A stretch of 50,045 bases of DNA from Promethearchaeia archaeon (lineage in GTDB: Archaea > Asgardarchaeota > Lokiarchaeia > Sigyniarchaeales > SOKP01), in contig JAHQWG010000011.1 of the NCBI GenBank assembly GCA_029856045.1, positions 1-50,045 of the forward strand. The letters are read 5' to 3'. The notes beneath the pieces were generated by a model, which searched no databases, was not told the DNA's origin, and was given only the letters and a program-made list of their open reading frames with translations. Positions 17,127 to 26,036 of this stretch are shown one piece after another. Numbering within the stretch: the first letter of the stretch is position 1; each line of letters begins with the position of its first letter. A program made the translations under genes and the position numbers.

Positions 17127-18047
17127 ATGAAACCAAATCTTCTTTCAGAGAAAAAAGTAATTATAACCGTTGCGATAACAGGAGGAATTCATGGTAAATG
17201 GGCTAATTCTTCGTTGCCGATAACTCCGGAGGAGCAAGCCCAGGATGCTCTGGAATGTTATAATGCAGGTGCATCAATTCTCCATCTTCACGTACGTGGT
17301 CCTGATGGTCAAAATACAGCCGAAATAAAAGTATATAACGAAGCAGTAAAATTAATTGGTGAGAAATGCCCAATTATAAGACAAATCGGTAATGGAATTG
17401 GAGCTCGCCTAGAAACAACTACAACCATAACTAGATATGGTAGAAAAGCGGTAAAATCCATGATTGTGCAACCGACACTGGAAGAAAGACTGAATCTACT
17501 TACAATTGAGCCTATACCTGAAATGTTCACCATTAACGCAGGATCATTTGAATTTAGAACTCCTTATGGTGGGGGATTATTCAGTAACCCAATGGATTTT
17601 AATAGGAAATTTGTTAAAGGATGTAAAAAATTGGGTTGTGGTATTGAGATTGAAGTATATGATTTAAGCCATATTGCTAATGTTATGGAACTTGTCGATA
17701 AAGGCATATTAATACCACCTATGCACTTTAGCCTTGTCTTGGGAATTAAAGGGGGTGCTCCTGCAACTATAAAGAATCTATTAAGCATGGTTGAGCAAAT
17801 TCCCGAGGGATCAACGTGGCAAGTTGTTACGGTTGGCAAATTTCATTTACGAACCACTCTTATTGCTATGTCAATGGGGGGTAATGTTAGAACCGGACTT
17901 GAAGATACTATTTATTACCAAAAGGGGGTACCAGTAAAAAATAATGCACAACTAGTGGAGCGAATGGTTAGACTAGCCCAAGAAATAGGAAGAGAACCAG
18001 CTACAGTTGATGAGGCAAAGGTGATGTTAGGTTTAAAAAAGAGCTAA
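17127..18047 (+). CDS. Beta-keto acid cleavage enzyme (BKACE, DUF849)
   Basis: A TIM-barrel protein of 306 residues of the BKACE/DUF849 family. VAITGG near the N-terminus, the zinc pair His53 and His55 in ILHLHVRG, and the C-terminal GGNVRTGLEDTIY motif are diagnostic. The family condenses a beta-keto acid with acetyl-CoA to give acetoacetate and a new acyl-CoA; the founding member acts on 3-keto-5-aminohexanoate in lysine fermentation. The keto-acid substrate here cannot be read from the sequence. No lysine-fermentation partners are present. An acetoacetate decarboxylase-like gene lies about 2.3 kb downstream, which could act on the product. Confidence 0.88.
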   Translation: MKPNLLSEKKVIITVAITGGIHGKWANSSLPITPEEQAQDALECYNAGASILHLHVRGPDGQNTAEIKVYNEAVKLIGEKCPIIRQIGNGIGARLETTTTITRYGRKAVKSMIVQPTLEERLNLLTIEPIPEMFTINAGSFEFRTPYGGGLFSNPMDFNRKFVKGCKKLGCGIEIEVYDLSHIANVMELVDKGILIPPMHFSLVLGIKGGAPATIKNLLSMVEQIPEGSTWQVVTVGKFHLRTTLIAMSMGGNVRTGLEDTIYYQKGVPVKNNAQLVERMVRLAQEIGREPATVDEAKVMLGLKKS

Positions 18048-18065
18048 TATTTACGTAAGAGATTT

Positions 18066-18632
18066 TTACATAAAGAATAAATGTTCAATTAGAATTTGTA
18101 CTCCAATAATAATTAAAATAAGCCCGCCAATTAATTCAACTTTACCTTTAAGGAAATATCCTGCTTTTTTTCCTATAAGAACTCCAAGAACTGAAAATCC
18201 AAAAGCTATTATTCCAATTAATATTGCTGGAGTGAAAATAAAAATATCTAAAAATGCGAAGCTTAAACCAACACCTAAAGCATCAATGCTAGTAGCAATA
18301 CCAAATAAAAATAATATTGAAATTTTTAACGGATTAAATTTTTTATTTTCATCTGGTTCATCTTTTATTGCCTCGTAAATCATCTTAATTCCTATAAAAA
18401 GCAGTAGAAAAAATGCAATCCAGTGATCAATAATTGAAATTAAACTCGCAATAGAAATTCCTCCTAACCATCCTAAAAACGTAAATAATCCTTGAAAACC
18501 TCCTGTAAAAAGAGCGATTTTTAAGGCATGAGTTATTTTCACATCTTCTATAACTATTCCACTTGAAATTGACACAGCAAATGCATCCATAGCCAAGCCT
18601 ATTGATATTAAAATTAGTAAAATTAAATCCAT
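18066..18632 (-). CDS. mntP: MntP-type manganese efflux pump
   Basis: A protein of 188 residues with six helices in two inverted halves. Each half carries the family's Asp motif: AMDAFAVS near residue 16 and SIDALGVG near residue 117. This is the MntP/YebN (DUF204) fold, which exports Mn(II) in bacteria. A charged loop joins the halves at about 92-102. The gene is convergent with BKACE with a gap of only 18 bases. No Mn riboswitch was seen upstream. An ORF in another frame over the start is a shadow. Confidence 0.85.
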   Translation of the reverse strand: MDLILLILISIGLAMDAFAVSISSGIVIEDVKITHALKIALFTGGFQGLFTFLGWLGGISIASLISIIDHWIAFFLLLFIGIKMIYEAIKDEPDENKKFNPLKISILFLFGIATSIDALGVGLSFAFLDIFIFTPAILIGIIAFGFSVLGVLIGKKAGYFLKGKVELIGGLILIIIGVQILIEHLFFM

Positions 18633-18772
18633 AAATCATCTTTAAAAATGGATTTTAATAAAAAAATTTTCCTAAAGAAAAATTATAGAAAATAACCATT
18701 CTTTAAAAAATGATTGGAACTAATCAATTGATAAATTGAAAAAAAAAATAATTAAAAATTAAAAAAGAAAAA

Positions 18773-20173
18773 TTATTTTGCCATTAATTCTGGATGTTTT
18801 TTCAATTCTTCTCTTATTTTCTGAAGTTTTTCTCCATGTAAGGTATAAAATTTCATGGTAACAATTCCGATAATAAGTGCAATTGCAGGAAATACAAATA
18901 TTAGTACTTTTAAGCCAATGATAGTTAATGCAGGATCGCTTGTTACCGGCGTATAAGTTTTATCCCAACCAGTTCCAGTGAAAACTAACCAAATAGTTAA
19001 CATAGTTATAATTATTCCTAAGCGATGGATAAAGGCATTAACTCCATAATAACTTGCAGATCTCTTTACTCCAAATTTAAGTGCATCTTCTTCTATTACA
19101 TCTGCATGTAATATATCCACGTAAAATAAAGCTCCAGATAATGGAATTCCGTTTAGAGCTGTAATAATAATTCCTAAAATGAGAAATTCTTCACCTGAAA
19201 CTAAAACAAATGGAAATAATGTGCAAATCCAAAGAGCCAATGTTACCATGAACGCATTTCGCATACCTAGTTTTGCTCCAAGTTTTCTATGTAAAGGCAT
19301 AATTAAAGCAGCAATTACGAATGCAAGCATTAACGATATTCCAATCAATATGGAATTACCTGAAAGTTCAAAAACATGTACAAAATATAAAGTTAAAATC
19401 GTCGGTAAAATGTTAAAAACATACCATACACATGTATTCGATATTACGAATTTTATGAATTCCTTATTTGTGAATGTAATTTTCAATGATTTGAGAAATG
19501 ATGGTCTTTTGTCAAATTGTTCTTTAACTTCTTCTTTTTCCTTAATACCCCATAAGAAAAAAGGTAATGACAATATTGCAGTTAAAATTGCTAGAACTAC
19601 TCCTGCAGTAATATAATTTAATTTAATGCCTTCAATTTCAGCGGGAGTTTCAGGAACTAATTTTGGAACAAGTATTGTAGGAAGAAGCGAAGCAATTATC
19701 AAAGCAACAACTGTTAATCCCTTTACGAATAAATTTACAGCGGCTCTTTTTTTTTCAGTAGGAAACATCTCGGGAAATAGTGCATTCACATTTACATCAA
19801 ACAGTGTATAAACCAATTCAAATAGAAAGATGATGAATAAGAAGTAGAAGGCTTCAATGCCAGTAGGAACACAAAACAGTAATATCATCATTAAACAGAG
19901 AGGACCTATTGAAAGAGTTAAATAAAATTTCCTTTTGCCCCATTTACCTTTTTGTTTTGTTCTATCTGACAATGCCCCTAAAATAGGATCATTTACTGCG
20001 TTCCATATTCCCCATAAAATATAAATAAGCGTCATCACGGTTAAATCGAGTCCAACTACAGTAAAATAAAACGTAAAAATTAAGAACTGAAAAGCTTGAT
20101 AAGTTAATTGGTCAGGTATAGCACTTAAACCGAAACTAAATTTATCTTTAAGACCTAAAGTATCTTCACTCAT
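18773..20173 (-). CDS. GPH-family glycoside/cation symporter (MFS), copy 1
   Basis: A protein of 466 residues with twelve predicted helices. The N-terminal KFSFGLSAIPDQ and the loop NDPILGALSDRT, followed by GKRK, are the signature of the glycoside-pentoside-hexuronide symporters. The conserved Asp in NDP couples Na+ or H+. GPH members also carry sulfonates and other acids, so a sugar substrate is not certain. It is divergent from the acetoacetate decarboxylase-like gene, which starts 161 bases away. A second GPH gene is at 24527-25957. Confidence 0.85.
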   Translation of the reverse strand: MSEDTLGLKDKFSFGLSAIPDQLTYQAFQFLIFTFYFTVVGLDLTVMTLIYILWGIWNAVNDPILGALSDRTKQKGKWGKRKFYLTLSIGPLCLMMILLFCVPTGIEAFYFLFIIFLFELVYTLFDVNVNALFPEMFPTEKKRAAVNLFVKGLTVVALIIASLLPTILVPKLVPETPAEIEGIKLNYITAGVVLAILTAILSLPFFLWGIKEKEEVKEQFDKRPSFLKSLKITFTNKEFIKFVISNTCVWYVFNILPTILTLYFVHVFELSGNSILIGISLMLAFVIAALIMPLHRKLGAKLGMRNAFMVTLALWICTLFPFVLVSGEEFLILGIIITALNGIPLSGALFYVDILHADVIEEDALKFGVKRSASYYGVNAFIHRLGIIITMLTIWLVFTGTGWDKTYTPVTSDPALTIIGLKVLIFVFPAIALIIGIVTMKFYTLHGEKLQKIREELKKHPELMAK

Positions 20174-20333
20174 TTTTTTTCTTTTCCTTTTTTATTTAAA
20201 ATTTTAATTAAATGATACTACTTTTTTTTGTATTTAAAATTATTGTAATAGAAAAAAGCCAATAGTAATATATTTATTATAAAAAATGCAATTTTTCATT
20301 AAACTAATTAATTTTATTAAAAGGAATATTGAA

Positions 20334-21134
20334 ATGAGTTTTGTGAAAAAATTAGATGAAATAGAAAAAAAAAGAAAAGAAACGTATGATTTCTATTCTG
20401 CGGAAATGTTACTTGTGTTATGGGAAACAAAACCTGAAATTGTTGAACGATTACTTCCACCACCTTTAAAACCAGCTCAAATACCCATTGCTCATGCATT
20501 CATTGCTAATTATCCCAAAACTAATTTTGGGTTACCCTATTTAGAGAGTGCACTTTTTCTGAGGGCTGAATTCAATGGTGAAGAGGGGAGTTACTGCCTT
20601 GCAATGCATGTTACGGATGATATGGCTCTAGCAGGTGGTCGTGAATGGTTTGGATATCCCAAGAAAATGGCAAATATCCATTTAAAACGTGATGGAAAGG
20701 ATGTTGAAGGATGGTCAGAACGCCTTGAAACACGTTACTTTGAGGTAAGAGCAAACTTAAGCGGAAAATTCAATGATATGGAAGCTCCAAAGATCTTAAT
20801 CGGAATTGGGATGGTTCCTAGTAAGATGAAGAATACTGTAAATGTTAGTTTTAATTATAAACATTTTAATGCGCCTGAGATGCGTGGGTTCGATTATAAA
20901 CCCCGCCTAATCAGAGAAGAAGTAGAGTTCCGTCCAAAATCAATGGAAATGGGTGAGGTTGAAATGAAGCTTAAATCTTCAATACATGACCCATGGGGTG
21001 AAGTAGAGATTGTCAAAGTGTTGGGTGCGTTATACATCGTAGGAGATAACTCTATGCACCCAGGTAGTACCGTAGCCGAAGTAGACCAAGATAAATTCGA
21101 ACCATATGCATTCCTGAAGTGGGACTGGTATTAA
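20334..21134 (+). CDS. Acetoacetate decarboxylase-family protein, copy 1
   Basis: From ATG 20334 the protein has 266 residues, the same length as its paralogue at 32156-32956, and an AAGGA ribosome site precedes this start. An upstream ATG (20286) adds 16 basic, hydrophobic residues absent from the paralogue and is rejected. The key motif is GREWFGYPKK, matching the GRE-x5-PKK of acetoacetate decarboxylase, where one of Lys110/Lys111 forms the Schiff base. The family decarboxylates acetoacetate or, in variants, acts as aldolase-dehydratase on pyruvate-type acids. Substrate specificity is unproven. BKACE nearby would supply acetoacetate. Confidence 0.82.
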   Translation: MSFVKKLDEIEKKRKETYDFYSAEMLLVLWETKPEIVERLLPPPLKPAQIPIAHAFIANYPKTNFGLPYLESALFLRAEFNGEEGSYCLAMHVTDDMALAGGREWFGYPKKMANIHLKRDGKDVEGWSERLETRYFEVRANLSGKFNDMEAPKILIGIGMVPSKMKNTVNVSFNYKHFNAPEMRGFDYKPRLIREEVEFRPKSMEMGEVEMKLKSSIHDPWGEVEIVKVLGALYIVGDNSMHPGSTVAEVDQDKFEPYAFLKWDWY

Positions 21135-21205
21135 TTTATATCTGATATTTCTAATAATTGGAATAAAAGAGAAAAAAAAATTATATTGATTGATTTTTCT
21201 GTTGA

Positions 21206-21214
21206 TTTTTTTTT
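21206..21214 (+). terminator. Poly-T terminator after the decarboxylase-like gene
   Basis: A T9 run about 70 bases after the stop at 21134, preceded by further T-rich stretches. It is a plausible archaeal terminator. Confidence 0.3.
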
Positions 21215-21377
21215 CATATTTTCCATTCACTATTCTTCTTAATGTCATTTCCTTAATTTTTGTTTTCTATTCTTTTTTATTCTTAGAAGGGATTTAGGAT
21301 GTAATAGATACGAATACAAGGCATTTACAGAATATTTCAAATCCGAAAGAATTATGCGCTAATTACTTTTATTGGTT

Positions 21378-21407
21378 AAAAAGTAGAAAAGTATAAAAAG
21401 TAGAAAA
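21378..21407 (+). promoter_or_regulatory. Direct repeats before the VapBC-type operon
   Basis: The 13-base unit AAAAAGTAGAAAA occurs twice (21378-21390 and 21395-21407), 17 bases apart, ending 15 bases before the antitoxin ATG. The spacing and place fit an autoregulatory operator. The stretch GTATAAAAAG between and in the repeats could alternatively belong to the core promoter. Confidence 0.4.
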
Positions 21408-21421
21408 TTCTATTAATCATT

Positions 21422-21688
21422 ATGGCAAATGTGAAATTAAATAATAAGAGATTGCTTGAAAAACTACAAGCAGAAATTACTCTAAAATTAGGGAAAAAAA
21501 TGTCTCAACAGGAAGTGTTAGACAAAAGTATTGAATTTACATATAATAGACTTAATGAATTCTTTGTTGAAAATATTGATAAACCTGCTGTAACTAAAAA
21601 ATTCATAGAGAGACTCAGAGAAAGTGCAAGTGATGCGCCTCTTTATCATTTAGACAGATCTGATGATGAGTTAATCTATGGTCTCTGA
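21422..21688 (+). CDS. VapB-like antitoxin of a PIN-domain module
   Basis: A small charged protein of 88 residues, starting 43 bases before a PIN-domain gene on the same strand. The N-terminus (ANVKLNNKRLLEKLQAEITLKLGKKMSQQEVLDKSIEF) has the strand followed by two helices expected of a ribbon-helix-helix or similar DNA-binding antitoxin. The C-terminal ends SDDELIYGL and would wrap the toxin. Assignment rests mostly on gene order and size. Very little leader is visible, and direct repeats just upstream may be its own binding site. Confidence 0.65.
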   Translation: MANVKLNNKRLLEKLQAEITLKLGKKMSQQEVLDKSIEFTYNRLNEFFVENIDKPAVTKKFIERLRESASDAPLYHLDRSDDELIYGL

Positions 21689-21730
21689 AAAATAAATATC
21701 AAATTTAAGAAAATTAAGAGCGAATTAATC

Positions 21731-22147
21731 GTGATTATAATTTTAGATACTAATTTTTTGTTCGCTTTAAAATCTAAGAAAGACCAATATCATGAAAGAG
21801 CATATGAGATTTTTAACGAATTTGAGGAAGAAAATCCAAAATATTTTACAAATTACTTCATAATGAATGAAACTTTAACTTTAGCTATTGTTCGCTCTCA
21901 CGGAAATATTTCTTTTTTAGGAAAGTATATTACCTTATTCTTTGGAAATGATAATTTTTTTCAAGTTTTTCAAAATACACCTCAAGAATTCCCAAAAATC
22001 GTTGAAGTTTGTAAGAAATATATTACCTCTAAAAGATTGATTAGTTTTACCGATGCTTCATTAATTTATTTATACCAAAAGTTTAATGCTGATTATGTCC
22101 TTTCGTTTGATAGTCATTTTGATAATATACTCAATAGGAAATTTTAG
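21731..22147 (+). CDS. PIN-domain RNase, VapC-like toxin
   Basis: A PIN-domain protein of 138 residues. The acidic site is visible as LDTNFL (Asp6), the Glu in MNETL, the Asp in SFTDAS and the Asp in LSFDSHFD near the end, the normal four-acid order. PIN toxins cut tRNA or rRNA with Mg or Mn. The start is GTG at 21731. The antitoxin gene lies 42 bases upstream. This is the second toxin-antitoxin module in the window, unrelated to MntA-HepT. Confidence 0.85.
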   Translation: MIIILDTNFLFALKSKKDQYHERAYEIFNEFEEENPKYFTNYFIMNETLTLAIVRSHGNISFLGKYITLFFGNDNFFQVFQNTPQEFPKIVEVCKKYITSKRLISFTDASLIYLYQKFNADYVLSFDSHFDNILNRKF

Positions 22148-22254
22148 GAATTATTTACAAATATTTATATACCTATTAATATCAAAATATTGTGAGTTGA
22201 AAAACAATTAATAGCAAACTAAAAGCGATTACTTCACCCCCAAGCCGAGAAGAA

Positions 22255-23370
22255 TTGTCTAATCGCTTGGAAAAGGTAAGAAGGTTAATGCGCAAAGAAG
22301 GTCTGGATTATTATATCTCCTTCGACCCAGTGAATATTTATTATTTAACTAACTTTGCTAATAAAGTACATGAACGCCCCTTTATTCTTGTAATTGCAAA
22401 AGAGGGAATTCCGAAAATGCTAGTTCCACTATTAGAGAAGGGTCATGTCGAGACCAGATCAAGGTGTGAACTTGAATTTGTAAGTTATTATGAGTTCCCA
22501 GCGCCTGAAGGGCAAAATTGGTATGATCATTATCGCAACCTTATTGAGGATGATGCGAAAGTAGGAATTGAATCTGCTATGCCTACTGGGATCGAAGAAA
22601 AAACACCCGGAAAGAAAATTATTATTGATATTATCGATGAAGTCCGTATTATAAAAACAGAATATGAGATCGGGCGTACTGTCCATGCCTGCCGGGTTGT
22701 AAATAAGGGTCATAAAAAGTTACTGAAAATTTGCAAACCTAAAATGTTGGAATTTGCATTATATCAAGAGGTCACCAATGTAATGACGACCAAGATAGTA
22801 ACAGATATCCCCAATGCAAACTTCATAATAACCAATACTGTAGGTGCTGTTTGGCCACCGTCCTTTTCTCATGAACCTCATATCGTTCCGAATATATTTG
22901 CTGAGATGGAAGAAGGAGGTCCCCATGTTTCCATAGTGTCTGCTCAAGTAGATGGCTACGGTGTGGAAATTGAAAGAACTTTCTTTTTAGGTTATGTTCC
23001 TGAGAAAACAAAGGAGCCTTTTGAAGTCATGTTTGAAGCAAGGGCTCTTGCATATAACCTTGTAAAACCAGGAGTTATTATGAGCGAGATTGATAAAAAA
23101 GTTCGTAAATTTATCACTGACCGAGGTTATGGTGATTATATCATACACCGAACTGGCCATGGTCTTGGAATCACCGGACACGAGGCGCCCTATATTGCCG
23201 AAGGATACGATCGGGAACTTCAACCCAATATGGTTATCAGCATTGAACCCGGAATTTATATACCTGGTTTGGGGGGTTTTCGACACTCTGATACCGTATT
23301 AATAACGGAGGATGGGTATTTAAAATTAACAAAAGCTCCGGAAAAACTTGAAGACTTGATCATTGAGTAA
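22255..23370 (+). CDS. M24-family (Xaa-Pro peptidase/creatinase-like) hydrolase
   Basis: A protein of 371 residues: a creatinase-like N-domain (about 1-130) and a pita-bread catalytic domain. Of the five metal ligands of aminopeptidase P, three are recognisable: Asp in VDGYG, His in TGHGLG and Glu in SIEPG. The second Asp is replaced by Glu in VEIERTF and the last Glu by Ser in FRHSDT, so normal di-metal peptidase activity is doubtful and a creatinase-like, metal-free hydrolase is possible. The start is TTG; the frame is open upstream to 22203 (18 codons, with a coding-like ITSPPSREE) but without a standard start there. A TATA-like TTTATATACC lies at about 22163-22172. A truncated copy of its C-terminus lies at 24269-24391. 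Confidence 0.8.
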   Translation: MSNRLEKVRRLMRKEGLDYYISFDPVNIYYLTNFANKVHERPFILVIAKEGIPKMLVPLLEKGHVETRSRCELEFVSYYEFPAPEGQNWYDHYRNLIEDDAKVGIESAMPTGIEEKTPGKKIIIDIIDEVRIIKTEYEIGRTVHACRVVNKGHKKLLKICKPKMLEFALYQEVTNVMTTKIVTDIPNANFIITNTVGAVWPPSFSHEPHIVPNIFAEMEEGGPHVSIVSAQVDGYGVEIERTFFLGYVPEKTKEPFEVMFEARALAYNLVKPGVIMSEIDKKVRKFITDRGYGDYIIHRTGHGLGITGHEAPYIAEGYDRELQPNMVISIEPGIYIPGLGGFRHSDTVLITEDGYLKLTKAPEKLEDLIIE

Positions 23371-23382
23371 AAATTAATTTTA

Positions 23383-24171
23383 TTATTTTCTATTAACGTA
23401 ATTTAAAAAAGCTTTAATGATCATATGAAATTTAGGATCTGAAACAATGGTCCCATGGTCTTTACCTTGAATCTGAAAATGACAGGCATCTGGAACTAAT
23501 TTTGCGATCAATGCTTTATCGCCTGGTAAAAAATCATCTGAACCTATCACGGTCATAACAGGCACTGAAATTTTTTTAAGAACTGTTTCAAGACGTTTCT
23601 GATTTGAGAATATTTTTTCTGATTCTTGGTCAGAACCTTTCATTACTGCTGCCAATGCATTCAAATCGGCACCTGTCGATTCTGCAAATCTACGAAATTC
23701 TTTACCTCCTGGATCTTTAACTTGTTCTATACTTTCTGCTTTTAACGCATTTATATATGAATCATATCTCAGCGTTGTTTGTTCATCATTCGGTGAAGAT
23801 AATACAAAACCTCCTAGAATTGCGCAATTAATTCGACTAGGCTCTTTGAGTAATAAATTCAATGTGAGCGAAGAACCCATAGAATAACCTAAGAAATTTG
23901 ATCTCTCGATCGATAAATGATCCATCAATTTAGAAATATCTTCCATCATTTTTGCGCCGTATTGAGCTGGATCTGTGGGTTTATCACTCTTTCCATGACC
24001 TCGACAATCCATCAGAATTAATCGATTTTCATCCTTTAAAGCCTTTATACAATTTGTTATTTTCCAATTGAAATCAATATTCGCTGCAAATCCATGAATC
24101 ATGAATAAATCTGGACCTGCTCCTTTAATCTCATAATAGATTTTAACTCCTTCATTATCAAAAAATGGCAT
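23383..24171 (-). CDS. Alpha/beta hydrolase
   Basis: A protein of 262 residues with the standard fold: oxyanion loop HGFAAN near residue 25, nucleophile elbow GYSMGSS, acid in GSDDFLPGD and base His in KDHGT near the end. It lacks a signal peptide, so it is cytoplasmic. It belongs to the broad esterase, lactonase or C-C hydrolase group (3-oxoadipate enol-lactonase-like); the substrate is undetermined. It is convergent with the M24 gene with only 12 bases between. Its other flank carries the duplicated M24 tail. Confidence 0.85.
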   Translation of the reverse strand: MPFFDNEGVKIYYEIKGAGPDLFMIHGFAANIDFNWKITNCIKALKDENRLILMDCRGHGKSDKPTDPAQYGAKMMEDISKLMDHLSIERSNFLGYSMGSSLTLNLLLKEPSRINCAILGGFVLSSPNDEQTTLRYDSYINALKAESIEQVKDPGGKEFRRFAESTGADLNALAAVMKGSDQESEKIFSNQKRLETVLKKISVPVMTVIGSDDFLPGDKALIAKLVPDACHFQIQGKDHGTIVSDPKFHMIIKAFLNYVNRK

Positions 24172-24268
24172 AATTTTCTATCTCCATTTTATTATACAAT
24201 TATGTAACTTTTAAATATATTTATCCCATACTATTAGTTATTAGCATATTTTCAATGGTGAAATTTTT

Positions 24269-24391
24269 ATGAAAATATTTGAAAAAATTAAATCTAATAA
24301 AAAACGTTCTGATACCATATTAATAACTGAGGACGGGTATTTAAAATTGACGAAAGCTCCCGAAAAACTTGAAGAGTTGATAATTAAGTAA
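24269..24391 (+). pseudogene. Truncated copy of the M24 hydrolase C-terminus
   Basis: The 92 bases from about 24300 to 24391 repeat the last part of the M24 gene (23281-23370): RSDTILITEDGYLKLTKAPE and the residues after it match the parent with a few substitutions and share the stop position. In front there are only about 12 unrelated lysine-rich codons starting at an ATG (24269), giving an ORF of 40 residues. Many differences are silent, which suggests the copy was under protein-level selection before or after truncation, or that the donor was a diverged paralogue. The lost part was probably removed by deletion or by insertion of the hydrolase gene. Confidence 0.65.
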
Positions 24392-24526
24392 AAAAAATCA
24401 ATTATGCAATTTTTATTAATATTAATTCTGCTATTTTTGAGAATTTTTTACATTTTACAATTTTTTCTTTTTAACTAAATAACATCCTTCATTTTATGAT
24501 TGAAATTCAGTGATTTACACTAGCAT

Positions 24527-25957
24527 TTAAGTTTTTAATTTTTGTTTTTTAGAAAGCGTTTGAAGATATTCACGTTCTTTTTGTTCATGTAATTCCATTA
24601 TATAACTTTTCTTTTTAAGCCATTCAGGTCCATCTAATGGATACCAACGCAAAGTAATTGCGCTGATACCAATTAAAATAGCTGGAAGTATACAAAACGC
24701 AATTAAAATGCCAATAATGGCTAATTCAGGCTGAGGTTGTTTAATAGAAATCCCATTTTCTATAATTGGATCCACGAATCCAGATATTGTTATAATTCCT
24801 AGAAACATCCAATTGGCAATAGAGATCCCTGGTTTTGTAACTATTGCATTAACTCCACCATAGATCCCTTCTCTACGTTTTCCAGTGATTAATTCGTCGT
24901 TATCAATAACTTCTCCCATTAAAACTCCATTCGCGATCAATGCTCCTGCGAACCCGATACCTAAGAAAAAAGTTGGGATTGCAGCTAAATAGGAATTTCG
25001 CCCAAGAAAAAACAAAATTGCAAAACTAATTGAAATTAATAATAAACTTCTGATCATTGTCTTTTTTGCACCCCAAGTGCCCATTTTTTTTAGATTAAAT
25101 CCCATTCCAAATATAATTCCAATGATAAGGGCAAGTCCAAACAAAATTATATTTTGACCAATAACTACATAGTCGATGTAATAAAGTAAACCAGTTTGCA
25201 AAACAGGATATATTAAATTTATGCAAAAAGAAGGTATCATAAAAATCCAAAAAGGTTTGTTTTTTAATGTTAATCTTAAGCCTTCAATAAATGGTTCATA
25301 AGGTTGCATTTGGGCGAATATATTTTCTTTAATGAAGAATGATGTTATAAAAAGCACTAGTGTGCAGCTGAAACCCATAATAAGTATTGAAATCCTAAAT
25401 ATTAGGGAAATTCCTTCTTGACCGGTTAGAAGAACAATTGGAAGAATTATTCCTAGTGCTATATTTACAAATCTAATTGCATTAGAATAGACCATGACAC
25501 TTGCTCGTTCCTTAGCTGTTACAGCAATCTCATTCGGGAGAGAAAAAAAACAGCACCCAACGAAAGTAAACATCGTATCTAAGATAAATAATGCTATTAA
25601 AAAATTAAAGAAGAGAGCTATCTGATCATTTAAAGGAGCTATAGGAAACCAACAAAAAATAAAGGCTAATCCATAAAAAACTGACCCATACCTTATATAA
25701 GGAATACGCCGCCCTATTTTTGTTCTAGTATTATCGATGAAATATGATGCGATAGGGTCGTTTATTGTGTTCCAAATAGCAAATATTAGCCAAGCGATTC
25801 CCAAAAATGTTGCATCCGCACCTAGTTTTTGATTGTAGAAAAATGTGAGATTAGCAAAAACAAATCCATTAAGAATGTCACTAGCAAGCCCCCCAAAACC
25901 AAAGCTAATTTTTTCTTTTATTGGTACATGTTCTTCGGGTAAATCTATTTTTGCCAT
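24527..25957 (-). CDS. GPH-family cation symporter (MFS), copy 2
   Basis: A protein of 476 residues with twelve helices and the GPH signature NDPIASYFIDNTRTKIGRR near residue 65, with KISFGFGGLASD at the N-terminus. It is clearly related to the copy at 18773-20173, but well diverged. It lies 79 bases downstream of the iron-sulfur protein and on the same strand as the FAD oxidase, so an oxidase / iron-sulfur / importer operon is likely, with the transporter bringing in the substrate. The actual substrate is unknown. Confidence 0.85.
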   Translation of the reverse strand: MAKIDLPEEHVPIKEKISFGFGGLASDILNGFVFANLTFFYNQKLGADATFLGIAWLIFAIWNTINDPIASYFIDNTRTKIGRRIPYIRYGSVFYGLAFIFCWFPIAPLNDQIALFFNFLIALFILDTMFTFVGCCFFSLPNEIAVTAKERASVMVYSNAIRFVNIALGIILPIVLLTGQEGISLIFRISILIMGFSCTLVLFITSFFIKENIFAQMQPYEPFIEGLRLTLKNKPFWIFMIPSFCINLIYPVLQTGLLYYIDYVVIGQNIILFGLALIIGIIFGMGFNLKKMGTWGAKKTMIRSLLLISISFAILFFLGRNSYLAAIPTFFLGIGFAGALIANGVLMGEVIDNDELITGKRREGIYGGVNAIVTKPGISIANWMFLGIITISGFVDPIIENGISIKQPQPELAIIGILIAFCILPAILIGISAITLRWYPLDGPEWLKKKSYIMELHEQKEREYLQTLSKKQKLKT

Positions 25958-26036
25958 ATTTTATTTTCGTTGGTAAATTATATAAATATTATATTCCAAT
26001 TTAGTTTATTTATTGATTAATAAAGTGTTTCAAGAA

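Noticed and set aside
18427-18639. 70-codon ORF overlapping the start of mntP in another frame
   Set aside because: MntP motifs are intact in the main frame; this is a shadow.
19179-19616. 145-codon ORF antisense to GPH copy 1
   Set aside because: Lies inside a clearly real transporter gene and has no domain.
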